A model generated the notes under the pieces. It did no database searches. It saw nothing but the letters and a program-made list of their open reading frames with translations, and was not told the origin of the DNA. Positions 7,290 through 17,082 of a stretch of 64,000 nt of DNA are shown here, piece after piece. The first letter of the stretch is position 1. Each line of letters opens with the position of its first letter. Origin of the DNA: Tunturiibacter gelidiferens (lineage in GTDB: Bacteria; Acidobacteriota; Terriglobia; Terriglobales; Acidobacteriaceae); the NCBI RefSeq assembly GCF_013410115.1, contig NZ_JACCCV010000003.1:1-64000 (forward strand), in the 5' to 3' direction. The translations under genes and the position numbers were made by a program.

Positions 7290-9879
7290 ATTCGTCCCCA
7301 AGCTCGAATTGTTCCTTTAGAAGTTGCAGGTTTAGGCGAATGGTTTGCGACGAATCTACCGACAAGACCGGATAGCCTTCAACATTTAGGATGCGCTGAA
7401 GAGAGGCGATCATGCCGTCTACGCGTAGAGAAGATATTTCGAGCTTTTGAGCGAACGCACTCTTCAAGAGCACCAGGTTTCGTTCTGCCAACACTCGGAG
7501 ATACTCTTCCACCTGTTCCTTTTTCATACGGCCGGCGAATGTCTCCATCTGTTCAATGAATACATTTGAAGCCAGTAACGCATCGACCCAGTCCCTAGCA
7601 GCACCTGAACGTTCGAACAGCGGCATTGTTGGCTTGAGCGCAGTGCCATTCTTGGCAATGCTCCTTGGCTGCATTCGCTCGCTGACAAGGTCACTCTCTT
7701 CGTCCTGCCACCAGTCTGGCCCAATCGAGTTGTCTCGACCCCATCCTTCAATTTCCATCACCCGTGGCGCTAACACAGCGACTGGCACGATGCACTCCTG
7801 AGCAGTCAATCCGCCGTGATAACCATGCCGGCGGTTCGCCGTGTACCGCGTCCTCTCGGAAGTCGGCGCGGTTATCTGGCCGCCTTCTGCGAGAACCCGC
7901 TGCCCATTCACCTCGAGCTCGTCTCCAGAAATGTCTGCGATGCCGCTCGAAGGCCGCCAGCGATCTGCTGCATCAGCTTTTCGTGTTAGTTTGGAGCCGT
8001 AATCCAGAACATGCCCATGGTCGCTGGCGAGAATCACTACGCGGCCAGCGCTCTTGGCTTCGTTTAGCAAGGTCTGTAGAACTGCAATGCTTCGCAAATT
8101 CCATCGAATCGACAACTGCTCTGGCCCGCTGAGTGAGTCGTCAATTACGTTCAACACGACACCCACAATCTTCGAGTCGTTCTTACTCACTGCCAACCGC
8201 AAAGATTCGCTCAGATCGGCTCCGCTCGAACCAACTTCATCTTTGTGGAACAGCACGGGCTTGCCATACCGAAAATCTGCGAACTCCTGAAACCCTCGTT
8301 TCTCAATATTTTGTGCGCCGCAAATGAGCTCTCCGCAAAGCAGGCTTGAGCGTGAGAAGCTGGTGGCAGAAGGAAGGACTGCAAGAGCGCTCTGCCAAGA
8401 TGAGCCGTTGACCCGTGTCCATTCCATCCAGCCATGTTCTCTCAAATCAGATGACAATTCTCGCCACACTGGAAAGCTCATACCGTCCATCACAATGAAC
8501 AACACCCCGCCAAGAGATCGGTTTGCCAATGGCGCCACTATTGTTCTGAGGACATCCTCAACAACAAGAATCTCGGATAGGGGTGCATCTCGCGCAGTCG
8601 CTGACACAAGGAGCTCTCCGAATCGGCGGTTCTCTTTCTCACGTCTGGCCGTGACTTTATCGAACAGCGCGCGATAGGACCTGGCCACACCTTCGGGCTC
8701 GCCTGCGGCTACCAATTGGTACCGAGCATAATCCACCCAAGAGCCGACGCACTCATAGCTAGATACGGACTCCTTCAAGCTTGAGGGCAAATCGCTCAGT
8801 TGACTCTGCCAGCGAATAAGGCGAATCGCCATTCTTGAGCGTTCACGTCGATCTTTCAATTCCTCCAAGTATTGAGAACCAACATGAGAGGCGACAAAAC
8901 TGTAAGCGTGCTGGCATTTCTTCAAATCACCACCGGCAAGTTGTTTGGCGAATTCGTCCAATCGTTGCTGAAATCCGATAGGCGACCAGCGGCTGTTGAC
9001 AGCTGCTGCAGTCGCTCCCAAACCATCTAACACTTGGTCAGCTCGCGTCAGTTCGCGTCGAACACAGTCCGTACGTTCCCGCACTGCCCAGTTCTCCGCG
9101 GCTTCATTCCATCGCCGCGCTTGGGAATCACTTAAAGGTTGGTTTCCGGTATAGCGTTCCAATCTGCCCAGCGCCCTTGAATCTGTGCCAGCATTCGACA
9201 ATGCACCCAATGCCAGGCCTATAGCAATGACATCCGGACCATAACCGTCTATCAGAGACCGGATCAAAATCGGCGTGAGATCGCCAACGCTGCGCACCAG
9301 CCATTGCTCAAGTGCCGATTGCAGCTCCACTCCCAAGGAAATCCATCTGACGGCTGAACCCTCGGAAGCAATCCAAGGAAGGAAGTCCAAGAGGTCGGGC
9401 CTCGCTTGGTCTATTCCGAGTCGGTTCTGGAGAATGACTTTCCAAACTGCCTCCGCTGTAAGAATGCCACTTGTAGCGACGGGAGCCTCGTTGCTGCCTA
9501 GGGCGTCTATCGCCGCGTCCGCAATGACAGTAGACTGTCGAAGAGCAGGGTCCACCTGCTTGGCCTTGAATCGTTCCGCAAGGGAGTTCCAAGGATCAAC
9601 GGGCATCAGCTGTTGTTTGAAGAGTCGCGCTCGAACATCATCTCCAATGGCGGCCGTTGGCAACGCCGTGATTAAGAGAAGAGGCGTAAGAGAGTTTTCG
9701 ATCAAGCGTTGTCTCATTTCGAGGACGGAGTCGCACTGAAATACGCTCCACTTCTCTTGACCTGCCAGAACTTGGTCTTTTCCTTGCCAACGGCTTTTAC
9801 TATGCACACCGATAGCCTGTCCAGGCTCACGCTTAAGCCGGATCGACTCGATGTGCGATAGTAGGAGGGCCTCCTTCAT
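7279..9879 (-). CDS. pglZ: BREX-2 phosphatase-domain protein PglZ
   Basis: 866 residues. The C-terminal half carries the alkaline-phosphatase-superfamily PglZ domain: FIVMDGMS (first metal-binding Asp), LPSATSFSR, ILASDHGHVLDYG (metal-binding Asp-His) and RRHGYHGGLTAQE (metal-binding His). The N-terminal 450 residues are helical, as in other type 2 PglZ proteins. PglZ is the signature gene of all BREX types and is needed for phage exclusion in the Streptomyces Pgl system. It starts 4 bases after the pglY stop and overlaps brxD, so it is co-transcribed with both. Confidence 0.92.
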   Translation of the reverse strand: MKEALLLSHIESIRLKREPGQAIGVHSKSRWQGKDQVLAGQEKWSVFQCDSVLEMRQRLIENSLTPLLLITALPTAAIGDDVRARLFKQQLMPVDPWNSLAERFKAKQVDPALRQSTVIADAAIDALGSNEAPVATSGILTAEAVWKVILQNRLGIDQARPDLLDFLPWIASEGSAVRWISLGVELQSALEQWLVRSVGDLTPILIRSLIDGYGPDVIAIGLALGALSNAGTDSRALGRLERYTGNQPLSDSQARRWNEAAENWAVRERTDCVRRELTRADQVLDGLGATAAAVNSRWSPIGFQQRLDEFAKQLAGGDLKKCQHAYSFVASHVGSQYLEELKDRRERSRMAIRLIRWQSQLSDLPSSLKESVSSYECVGSWVDYARYQLVAAGEPEGVARSYRALFDKVTARREKENRRFGELLVSATARDAPLSEILVVEDVLRTIVAPLANRSLGGVLFIVMDGMSFPVWRELSSDLREHGWMEWTRVNGSSWQSALAVLPSATSFSRSSLLCGELICGAQNIEKRGFQEFADFRYGKPVLFHKDEVGSSGADLSESLRLAVSKNDSKIVGVVLNVIDDSLSGPEQLSIRWNLRSIAVLQTLLNEAKSAGRVVILASDHGHVLDYGSKLTRKADAADRWRPSSGIADISGDELEVNGQRVLAEGGQITAPTSERTRYTANRRHGYHGGLTAQECIVPVAVLAPRVMEIEGWGRDNSIGPDWWQDEESDLVSERMQPRSIAKNGTALKPTMPLFERSGAARDWVDALLASNVFIEQMETFAGRMKKEQVEEYLRVLAERNLVLLKSAFAQKLEISSLRVDGMIASLQRILNVEGYPVLSVDSSQTIRLNLQLLKEQFELGDEYGR

Positions 9880-9883
9880 ATGC

Positions 9884-12800
9884 TTATTCTGGCTGCCTCT
9901 TCATAATCTGCCAATTCATTTCCAATTCAGCATCTTCTGTTAGCTCCCGCTCGATCTCATCTTTCAAAGCCCGCCATCCCGCTAGCCCCGTAGTTTTTCT
10001 TTGGCCAGTAATAATCATCCTTTCAGGCGATCCCGGAATTAGGGGCACTAAAGGACTCAGACCGGTCGGCTGCGAGATCGGCGGCAAAGGCGGCGGAACT
10101 GGCTCGCGAGGGGCGTCAAGCAACAACTTCATCGAGTCATTGAGCCACCTGCCGACTACGCTTTCAAGGGCCGTCACATGCTCATCAACTGTTAGTGCAT
10201 CTTGAATGTTCTGCCGAAGCATTCCGGCAACACCGGCCCTCGGTTCATCCGTAATTTGTCCGAGTTTCTCGAATACGTCCAACCGGATCTGATCGATTGC
10301 GCGGTGAACTTTAGCCGACTGCTTGAAGACTTCGCCCATAGCCGAAGGCGATGTAATCTCAGCAACTCGAATAGCCTCGAACACTTCCAAGGGCTTCTTG
10401 GCACGCTGGATTGATTGACACATCGCACTCATGGCAACCGCGGACTTGTATCGAGGGAGATCGGAATAGGCTCCGACTACCGCAGGCAATAGTTTCTGCA
10501 ATTTCCCGTGGTAGTTCGTTACATCCGGACCAAACTTCATACTCAGGTCGGAAACTTGATCATTCAGCTTTTGCAAATTCGCCAAACTCGGCAATACCGG
10601 AATCGTCACACCAAAGATATGGCTTGCCCGTTCACAGACTTGCTCCCATACCGCTTGGTCTGGCAGCTTTTGCCGCTCTAACAAAATGTCATCCCGCAGC
10701 GCAGTCAGAGACCCAGGAACTGGAATCCCCTGAAGTGTTAACAGCCGGTTCGCTTGGCATGCATAGGTGAGAATCACTAGGTTCTCAAGTAAGTCCGGGA
10801 GTCCCATCCGGTTTGGCTCATTCATCCATTTCCGCAATTCACCCACGGTTGCGGATCGACGCGGAAGTTGCGCCTCTCGGGGATCAAAACGGTCAAACCA
10901 TGAGGTCTTAACTGCTAGGAACTGCTCGCCGACTTGTGCGAGATCCAAAGGTTCGAGCAGAGGCCGAAGCTTCTTCCGCAGATCGCGATCAATCGCGACC
11001 CTGCCATCCGGGCCTTCAAGCGCCTCGCGAATGCTCTCGTACGCTTGCTGAACCAATCCGGCGGTCAGTCGGAGTTCATCTTTATTGAACTTTGGATGAG
11101 CCGGAAACTGGCCGTCCAGACCCTGTTCGATCAAGCTGTCCAGCGCCAACCGTAAGTCCGCCGCAGCTGGTGGAAGAATCGGAATCGTTGCGTCCAATGA
11201 CTGGAATTGTTGGCCCTTCTCCAAACGGAGGGACTCATCTAGCATTCCGGGCTCTGCGTTCATTACACCGTACGCCATGCGCAGTGAACGACGCAGCCGC
11301 TCGCGAAGCTGATCTCGTTGGTTGGTTAAGACGGTCTTTGCTTCAGATCTCTCAGCAAGAGATAAGTGTGAGCTGTACTGGCGCAATCGATCATCGTTCG
11401 ACAATAGGAATTCGAGCACCACAAAACGGCCGAGCTCAGTCTGGAGGCCCGCGGAGAAGAACGACGGCAGCCAGACAATCGTCTTTGAGCGTGAGTTCGA
11501 TGCGCGAAACCTGTCTAATCGATCCAGGTCGGCAAATGGTGTGTTCTGCTCCCGATCAAATGGAAAATCGATGACCACCCGCCAAGTATCGTCTGAGCGC
11601 AACGTGGAGTCGTCTGCTTCCCAAACGTTGGCAAAGCGGAGCTCGGCCTCACGCTGGGTCGCTCGCCATGTGATTTTGTGCCCAATCTCAAACGTGTTTT
11701 CATAAGCAATTCCGAGTTCCTCGAAGAGAAGCTGGCGAATCTTCTGTAGTCGATTTCCTGTGTTGTCCTCATGTTGAGCGTTGGCCAGAATATCTCTGGT
11801 ATCTACGCCTGAAAGTTGAAGGCTGACCACCGGGTCCGGGCCGGAGCCGGTGATCTTTACTTCGCCGACTTCTGCCGCCCATTGCCGGCACCGCTGCTCA
11901 ACCAACTGTGATTCACCACCAGGAATCGGAACCTTGATGGTTCCGTAATTCAATGAAGCCAGGCGACGAGCAGTAAGCGCCCGCAAGGTCTCCGCTTCCG
12001 GGGCCAACGCGGCGAGGACGAGCGTACCAATGATTCGTTCATCGGTTCTGAAGCGCCGGACCAGCGGATTGTCAGCCGGCATGGTCCGCAACTGGTCTTC
12101 ATTCAGCCCAGCCGAACGCAACAATGCTGGGCGAAGCTTCTGTTCCCACAGTTTGCGAGCTTTGTCGAACTGATGGCGCAATTCGGCACTAAATGCATCG
12201 TGGCCGTCGAGCATAGCACCGAACAACGAACCAACCGGCACGAGTTCGCCCAGCTCCATCGTGTCCTGGTTGTCGACCAGAAGCTGCATCATGATCTTCA
12301 ACGCCGTGCGCTCGCGTTGGAGAGCGGAAGAGACCACAACCAGCGATTTCACCAGGGCCGGGCTGAAGGGATAGAGCTGCTCAAATTCTTCAATTGTGCT
12401 CTCGCTCGTTAGCAGAACATCGCGAACCGACTCAGGCTCGCGCTTCACTTTCTCGAATGCCTGTTTGATCTGCAAGCGCGCTGTTTCGTTTTTGGGGCGG
12501 AGGATTCGATGCCGAGCAATCGCTGCTAGGTTTCGGTCTTCCAAGGTGATCCGGCTAAAGCGAGCCTCGAAGTAAGCCAGCGCGTCCTCGAAATTCCGCA
12601 CTTCAACGCCCAACGCATGTTCCCCCATCAGGGTACGCAAATCGCGCTGACGTGCGATGAAGCTGACAATCGGAATCGGTCGCGAACCTGCGCCGGCTTC
12701 GACCAGCTTTACAAGCTTGGGTGCTTCGCGATTCACGAACGCGGTGTCGCCGGAACGAGACGCGAGCCAAAGGATTAGTTCATCCAGAAACAAGATGACG

Positions 12801-13558
12801 CCGTCATACCCAAGCGACTGCGCATGGCGGCTCATCACTGCCAGCCCTTCATCGAGACTTACGAAACCGGCCGTCTGGCGAGCGGCAGGAAAGAGGCTTC
12901 GCACCAGCGCATCAACCAAGCGGCCACGGTCGGCGGATGCGCTCCCGGAATGGATTGCAGTGTCGAAACTGGCGGCATTCCAATCCCCCTCTAGCGCTCC
13001 CCAGTCCCCGCTGGCTTCGCCATTCAGGGCTTCGAAAAATCCGTTGTCGCCCATTTGGCTCCGCAGTTTGAGCGCGTTTTCAACGAGGGCATCAGACGGG
13101 AAGAGGCCGGCAGGAGGGTGATCCGGGTGGAGCTTGCTTACCAGGTCGTAGTAGCCGCCCAGTATCCGCTGCTCAACCGACTCTGCTCCGATCATGTGGT
13201 AGGGGACCAGAAGGAACTGTTTCCCCTGCGTCCAATCGTTGTGCTTGGTGACGACTGAAGTAAGCTTCCCGATGGACCGCGCCGCCGTGTTGCCTTGCAG
13301 CAAGAGGTACAGCACCGCCATGAAATGGCTCTTGCCGGCGCCGAAGCTGCCATGAAGATACGTAGCCTTGCTTTCACGCGAGGTGATCGCAGATTTGACC
13401 AGACTTAGGGCCTCGTCGAAGCACTTGGCGAGTTGGTCAGTGACTACATAATCCTTCAGCGCCGCATCGGGATTATCGACAACGTCGGAGAGCTTCAGGA
13501 CGAAGTCGCCGGGGTTGACGCGCTCAGGAAGGTCGAAAATGTCGCGCAGTTTAGTCAT
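9884..13558 (-). CDS. pglY: BREX-2 large ATPase PglY
   Basis: About 1224 residues from ATG at 13558, which overlaps the pglX stop as ATGA. This start gives the expected N-terminus MTKLRDIFDLPERV. Walker A GSFGAGKS is at residues 70-77 and Walker B is in VILFLDELILWL. Length and motif placement fit PglY, the type 2 counterpart of BrxC and a large P-loop ATPase required for phage resistance in Streptomyces coelicolor Pgl. The long middle and C-terminal parts are helical without further motifs I recognise. Confidence 0.92.
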   Translation of the reverse strand: MTKLRDIFDLPERVNPGDFVLKLSDVVDNPDAALKDYVVTDQLAKCFDEALSLVKSAITSRESKATYLHGSFGAGKSHFMAVLYLLLQGNTAARSIGKLTSVVTKHNDWTQGKQFLLVPYHMIGAESVEQRILGGYYDLVSKLHPDHPPAGLFPSDALVENALKLRSQMGDNGFFEALNGEASGDWGALEGDWNAASFDTAIHSGSASADRGRLVDALVRSLFPAARQTAGFVSLDEGLAVMSRHAQSLGYDGVILFLDELILWLASRSGDTAFVNREAPKLVKLVEAGAGSRPIPIVSFIARQRDLRTLMGEHALGVEVRNFEDALAYFEARFSRITLEDRNLAAIARHRILRPKNETARLQIKQAFEKVKREPESVRDVLLTSESTIEEFEQLYPFSPALVKSLVVVSSALQRERTALKIMMQLLVDNQDTMELGELVPVGSLFGAMLDGHDAFSAELRHQFDKARKLWEQKLRPALLRSAGLNEDQLRTMPADNPLVRRFRTDERIIGTLVLAALAPEAETLRALTARRLASLNYGTIKVPIPGGESQLVEQRCRQWAAEVGEVKITGSGPDPVVSLQLSGVDTRDILANAQHEDNTGNRLQKIRQLLFEELGIAYENTFEIGHKITWRATQREAELRFANVWEADDSTLRSDDTWRVVIDFPFDREQNTPFADLDRLDRFRASNSRSKTIVWLPSFFSAGLQTELGRFVVLEFLLSNDDRLRQYSSHLSLAERSEAKTVLTNQRDQLRERLRRSLRMAYGVMNAEPGMLDESLRLEKGQQFQSLDATIPILPPAAADLRLALDSLIEQGLDGQFPAHPKFNKDELRLTAGLVQQAYESIREALEGPDGRVAIDRDLRKKLRPLLEPLDLAQVGEQFLAVKTSWFDRFDPREAQLPRRSATVGELRKWMNEPNRMGLPDLLENLVILTYACQANRLLTLQGIPVPGSLTALRDDILLERQKLPDQAVWEQVCERASHIFGVTIPVLPSLANLQKLNDQVSDLSMKFGPDVTNYHGKLQKLLPAVVGAYSDLPRYKSAVAMSAMCQSIQRAKKPLEVFEAIRVAEITSPSAMGEVFKQSAKVHRAIDQIRLDVFEKLGQITDEPRAGVAGMLRQNIQDALTVDEHVTALESVVGRWLNDSMKLLLDAPREPVPPPLPPISQPTGLSPLVPLIPGSPERMIITGQRKTTGLAGWRALKDEIERELTEDAELEMNWQIMKRQPE

Positions 13559-16500
13559 TGTGCCATGCTCTTCTTGCGTCCTGTCGTAGTACCGGCCGAT
13601 TGCCAGGCAAGAACTTCCCGAACAGAGAAGCCAAGTTCCTGACACTGTGCTTCCGCAAATTCCGAGAAATAGGTGCCTAGCTTCAAACCTGTCTCGGGGT
13701 CAAGATCGTCATGCCACTGTTTCAGCCATTCTCGCAAATCCAGAAGTCCGGCCAGGATAGGTTTCAACCTCTCCATTTCCCAACCCTCTTCCATGTGCAT
13801 CCTCTGATAGTAAGCGGCTAAGGCCCGTGCCTGCTCCAAGTGGGACCAGCCGGCCCAACCTAGCACGGGGGTGCGGTCGGAATCGCGCTCGAAACCCGGA
13901 TAGAGTATGAAACGCTCCTTTGGAACATCCAGGCCACCACGCAATCGCCAGATGTCTCCACCCTTAAAATCTTTTGCGACATACTTCGGTGGTGCTGGAA
14001 TTTCAAGATTTGTGACCCCAGCGTCTTCTTCGCGTTGCAGTCTCCAGACCTCTTCCCATTCTGTCCTCTTCCGTAGGCCAGATTCTGTGTGTCTGAGTGT
14101 AGGCAGGAAAGGGACAGACTCAGGTAATGCCAGACTGATGACAAAGCCGTCAAGGTCTTCAACAGGAGTGCCGTTGTAAATATCAGCGACCGAAATCCAT
14201 TCGCGGTCCAGCGATAGTGCGTCACGAAGCTGCGAACACGAGACGAGCTTGTGTTCTCTCCAAATGACCTGAATCTCCATCCGATCGAGGAGCCAGCCCT
14301 TCAGGGCGGCGGACTCCATGTCTCGCCAGGATGGCAGATTCCAGCGGCGTTTGTACTCGGGGCGTTCAACTAGGGCGATATCGCGATTTGTTTCGATGAC
14401 GGCTATTCGCCGCTCAACCAGGTCGCGATACGCTTCTGGCCAATGGGATGGGATCGCTGTCATTGGAGTTGAGCAGTTTCGTTCAAACCAAAGCGGTTCT
14501 TCGTTCGATCGGGCCAGCACGATCTCGAAGGCGCGCTCTCCGAGGTTCAAAAGCGGAATCTGATCCGCAGCGATTGTTAGATCATCCTCCAGGAATCCGT
14601 AAAGTCGATAACATTGCCAATCCAACTCTTCTTGGAGAGAAATCATGCGGCAGAGGTGCTGCCAGGCTTGATCGCGCGCGGAGTCTAACTGTTCCCGTAG
14701 GGGAACAGTCTCAGCGCAGAGTTTTTCCGGTAACAGCGAAGATCGGGCATCCACCTCCGTCTGAATCAACTTCGTAATGGCGGTCGGTTTTTCTTCTGGG
14801 ATCGGAAACTGTTTTAGCTTGGTGCTATCAAACTCGTAATATACGTCCCACATCAGTTTTCTGACACGGGCACCTTCCGTACCAACATGATCGCCTCCTT
14901 TGGGATAATTGACCTGCTTCAGCCAAAAACATCCAGCAGACGAATTTAATAATCCCAACAACTCTAAACCCGTTTCATCCGAGCTTTGCGCCATAATCCT
15001 GATTACCGGAGCATGACGATTAAATGCAATGCGCCTATTCTCCAATACAAAATGGTTCTGAGTCGCAACGCAACCAAATGCAATCAATGGTGGCGAAAGT
15101 CGGCTAGTAACCACCATCCCGTAGTCCCACCAACGCAGCCCTCTCTCCAATTGAGACTCCCCGAACGACATTCGATTCGATAGCGTAGTACGGAAGCTCC
15201 ATAGTTGCGCAGGAGGCTTGTCGCCAGGGACGAACAGCTCACTCTGGGAGGAGATTGACCAATCGCGTGTATCCTCTCCGGTCACATATATTCTGGCTTC
15301 TGTCAGTCCGATCCTGCCGAGATTACCTACCGGCCTGACCATTACATCATCCGCGAGCGTAAGAACTTGCACACCGGGATCACCCAGCATTCCAAGTCTT
15401 ATTTCACTAATTTCGTCCATGGCCTCCTTGAGCTCTGCCGCGCCGCCACCGCCAATGGCCCAAGGGTGAGCGTCGAAGGACAGCCTCGTAGGGTCTGCAA
15501 TACTGACTCGACTTCCCTCAAATCCAGATTCATCCACATGGTCAGCAATCTCACGCCAGACCGGAGCGTTTGCCGGATCATCTGGTACACCTGTCTCTCC
15601 CCGAATTCCTCGAACTGCCCGAATTGTGCTTGAAACGGGTGGCTGATGGCGCGCGAGCAGAATAGTTGTTGGCGTTCCATGTCCAGGCAAATAGACACCA
15701 CTTGTATCGATGACGTGAGTCAAATCGAGGCGCCGGAGGAAGTTCTCAATGAGTTTTTTCCCAAAGGCACGCTTCATGAATGCATTCGAAACGATCATGC
15801 CCATCCAACCTGCTGGGCCATCGTCTCGTGAATCACTTCGCACCGTTAGATCGAAAAAACGCTCTGTGAATGGCACGCCTAATTGATACTTTCCGTGGCA
15901 CGTTGTGAATCGATTGCGGTAAGCATCGCGCAAGACCGAGTCTCTTACGTTGATGTAGGGCGGGTTGCCAACAACAACATGGTACGGCTGGCTGAGAATG
16001 CGTTTGAGTTCCTCCGCATCCTCAGTGTCATAAAAATGTTCCATGCGGTCTTCAAGTAAACCACGCTGAACGCCGCCACCGGATATGCGTGAACCGTGTA
16101 GCAGAGAGTCTCCGGCGGCAAGATTGAACTTGAAATTTGGAGCGTCCTTCAATCGCCCAATGTCACTGGATTCAAGAGCAGAGATCAGCAGACGAAATCG
16201 GGTGATCTCAATTGCGAACGGATTTAGGTCAACCCCGTACACTGCATCGAGCGCACGCTGCACCAGTGCAGGCATATTAGTACCGGGTTCCTTGTTCTCC
16301 CAGGCGCGGATCAGTCTAGCGAAGGCCTCCAATAAGAAGTGACCGCTTCCGCACGACGGGTCGATCACGCGGAGGATTTCAAGACCAAATGCGTCCAAGG
16401 CGGGAGTAAGAGTGCGATCGAGAATAAAGTCGATGACAAAGCCGGGTGTCTGGCAGAGCGCGTAACGCTTGCGCGCAGATTCGGACAGATTCTGATACAA

Positions 16501-17082
16501 GTCGCCAAGGAATCGAGTACCGTGGGCCGCGTCACTGAAGTCGTAAATCAGTTCGTTAGTATCCGGATCGACCTTCTGGAAGAACTCGACAATTCGGGCT
16601 GCGCCCTGAGCGGTCGGTTGTAGGGAGTAAAGCGGATTGTGCTTCAGATCGAAGAGTCCCGCAACGCCAGGCAGCTTTGACACCTCCGCAAAGACATGCA
16701 AGAGGTAGTCGCGATCCGTAAGGCCAGGGTCCGGACGCAGGAACAGCGTTCGGCGATCCTTGGCGATTGCGAGACGCTCAGCCGGTCCCGATATCCAAGC
16801 GACTTTGGAGTTCCGCTCGTCCAGCCAACCATTGTCTTCGAGAAATCGCACAAATACGCATCCAAGCAGCCAATGAACGGCAGCTTGGGTTATCGCATCG
16901 TCGGCAAAAGCAGTGTAACCTCTGGCGGAGCCTTCGGTTCGAGCGGCCTGGACGGCAGCAGCGTGACGCTCGCGCAGCTTCGCTTCCAGCGCGGGCTCAT
17001 CGGACAACCGCTCCCGAATTGCAGTCCCGGTGCCTTCAAGAAGCTTCTGGAGGCCCTGGCGGAGTTTCTGTTCATCAATCAA
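13555..17082 (-). CDS. pglX: BREX-2 adenine-specific DNA methyltransferase PglX
   Basis: 1175 residues. SAM-binding motif I is VIDPSCGSGHFLLEAF at about residue 240; catalytic motif IV is VVVGNPPYINV at about residue 375, the NPPY form of N6-adenine methyltransferases. A large C-terminal specificity region follows. In BREX, PglX methylates a non-palindromic host motif to mark self, and exclusion acts on unmodified phage DNA. The start overlaps the pglW stop as ATGA and the end overlaps pglY, so W-X-Y are translationally coupled. No break is seen, so the methylase looks functional. Confidence 0.93.
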   Translation of the reverse strand: MIDEQKLRQGLQKLLEGTGTAIRERLSDEPALEAKLRERHAAAVQAARTEGSARGYTAFADDAITQAAVHWLLGCVFVRFLEDNGWLDERNSKVAWISGPAERLAIAKDRRTLFLRPDPGLTDRDYLLHVFAEVSKLPGVAGLFDLKHNPLYSLQPTAQGAARIVEFFQKVDPDTNELIYDFSDAAHGTRFLGDLYQNLSESARKRYALCQTPGFVIDFILDRTLTPALDAFGLEILRVIDPSCGSGHFLLEAFARLIRAWENKEPGTNMPALVQRALDAVYGVDLNPFAIEITRFRLLISALESSDIGRLKDAPNFKFNLAAGDSLLHGSRISGGGVQRGLLEDRMEHFYDTEDAEELKRILSQPYHVVVGNPPYINVRDSVLRDAYRNRFTTCHGKYQLGVPFTERFFDLTVRSDSRDDGPAGWMGMIVSNAFMKRAFGKKLIENFLRRLDLTHVIDTSGVYLPGHGTPTTILLARHQPPVSSTIRAVRGIRGETGVPDDPANAPVWREIADHVDESGFEGSRVSIADPTRLSFDAHPWAIGGGGAAELKEAMDEISEIRLGMLGDPGVQVLTLADDVMVRPVGNLGRIGLTEARIYVTGEDTRDWSISSQSELFVPGDKPPAQLWSFRTTLSNRMSFGESQLERGLRWWDYGMVVTSRLSPPLIAFGCVATQNHFVLENRRIAFNRHAPVIRIMAQSSDETGLELLGLLNSSAGCFWLKQVNYPKGGDHVGTEGARVRKLMWDVYYEFDSTKLKQFPIPEEKPTAITKLIQTEVDARSSLLPEKLCAETVPLREQLDSARDQAWQHLCRMISLQEELDWQCYRLYGFLEDDLTIAADQIPLLNLGERAFEIVLARSNEEPLWFERNCSTPMTAIPSHWPEAYRDLVERRIAVIETNRDIALVERPEYKRRWNLPSWRDMESAALKGWLLDRMEIQVIWREHKLVSCSQLRDALSLDREWISVADIYNGTPVEDLDGFVISLALPESVPFLPTLRHTESGLRKRTEWEEVWRLQREEDAGVTNLEIPAPPKYVAKDFKGGDIWRLRGGLDVPKERFILYPGFERDSDRTPVLGWAGWSHLEQARALAAYYQRMHMEEGWEMERLKPILAGLLDLREWLKQWHDDLDPETGLKLGTYFSEFAEAQCQELGFSVREVLAWQSAGTTTGRKKSMAQ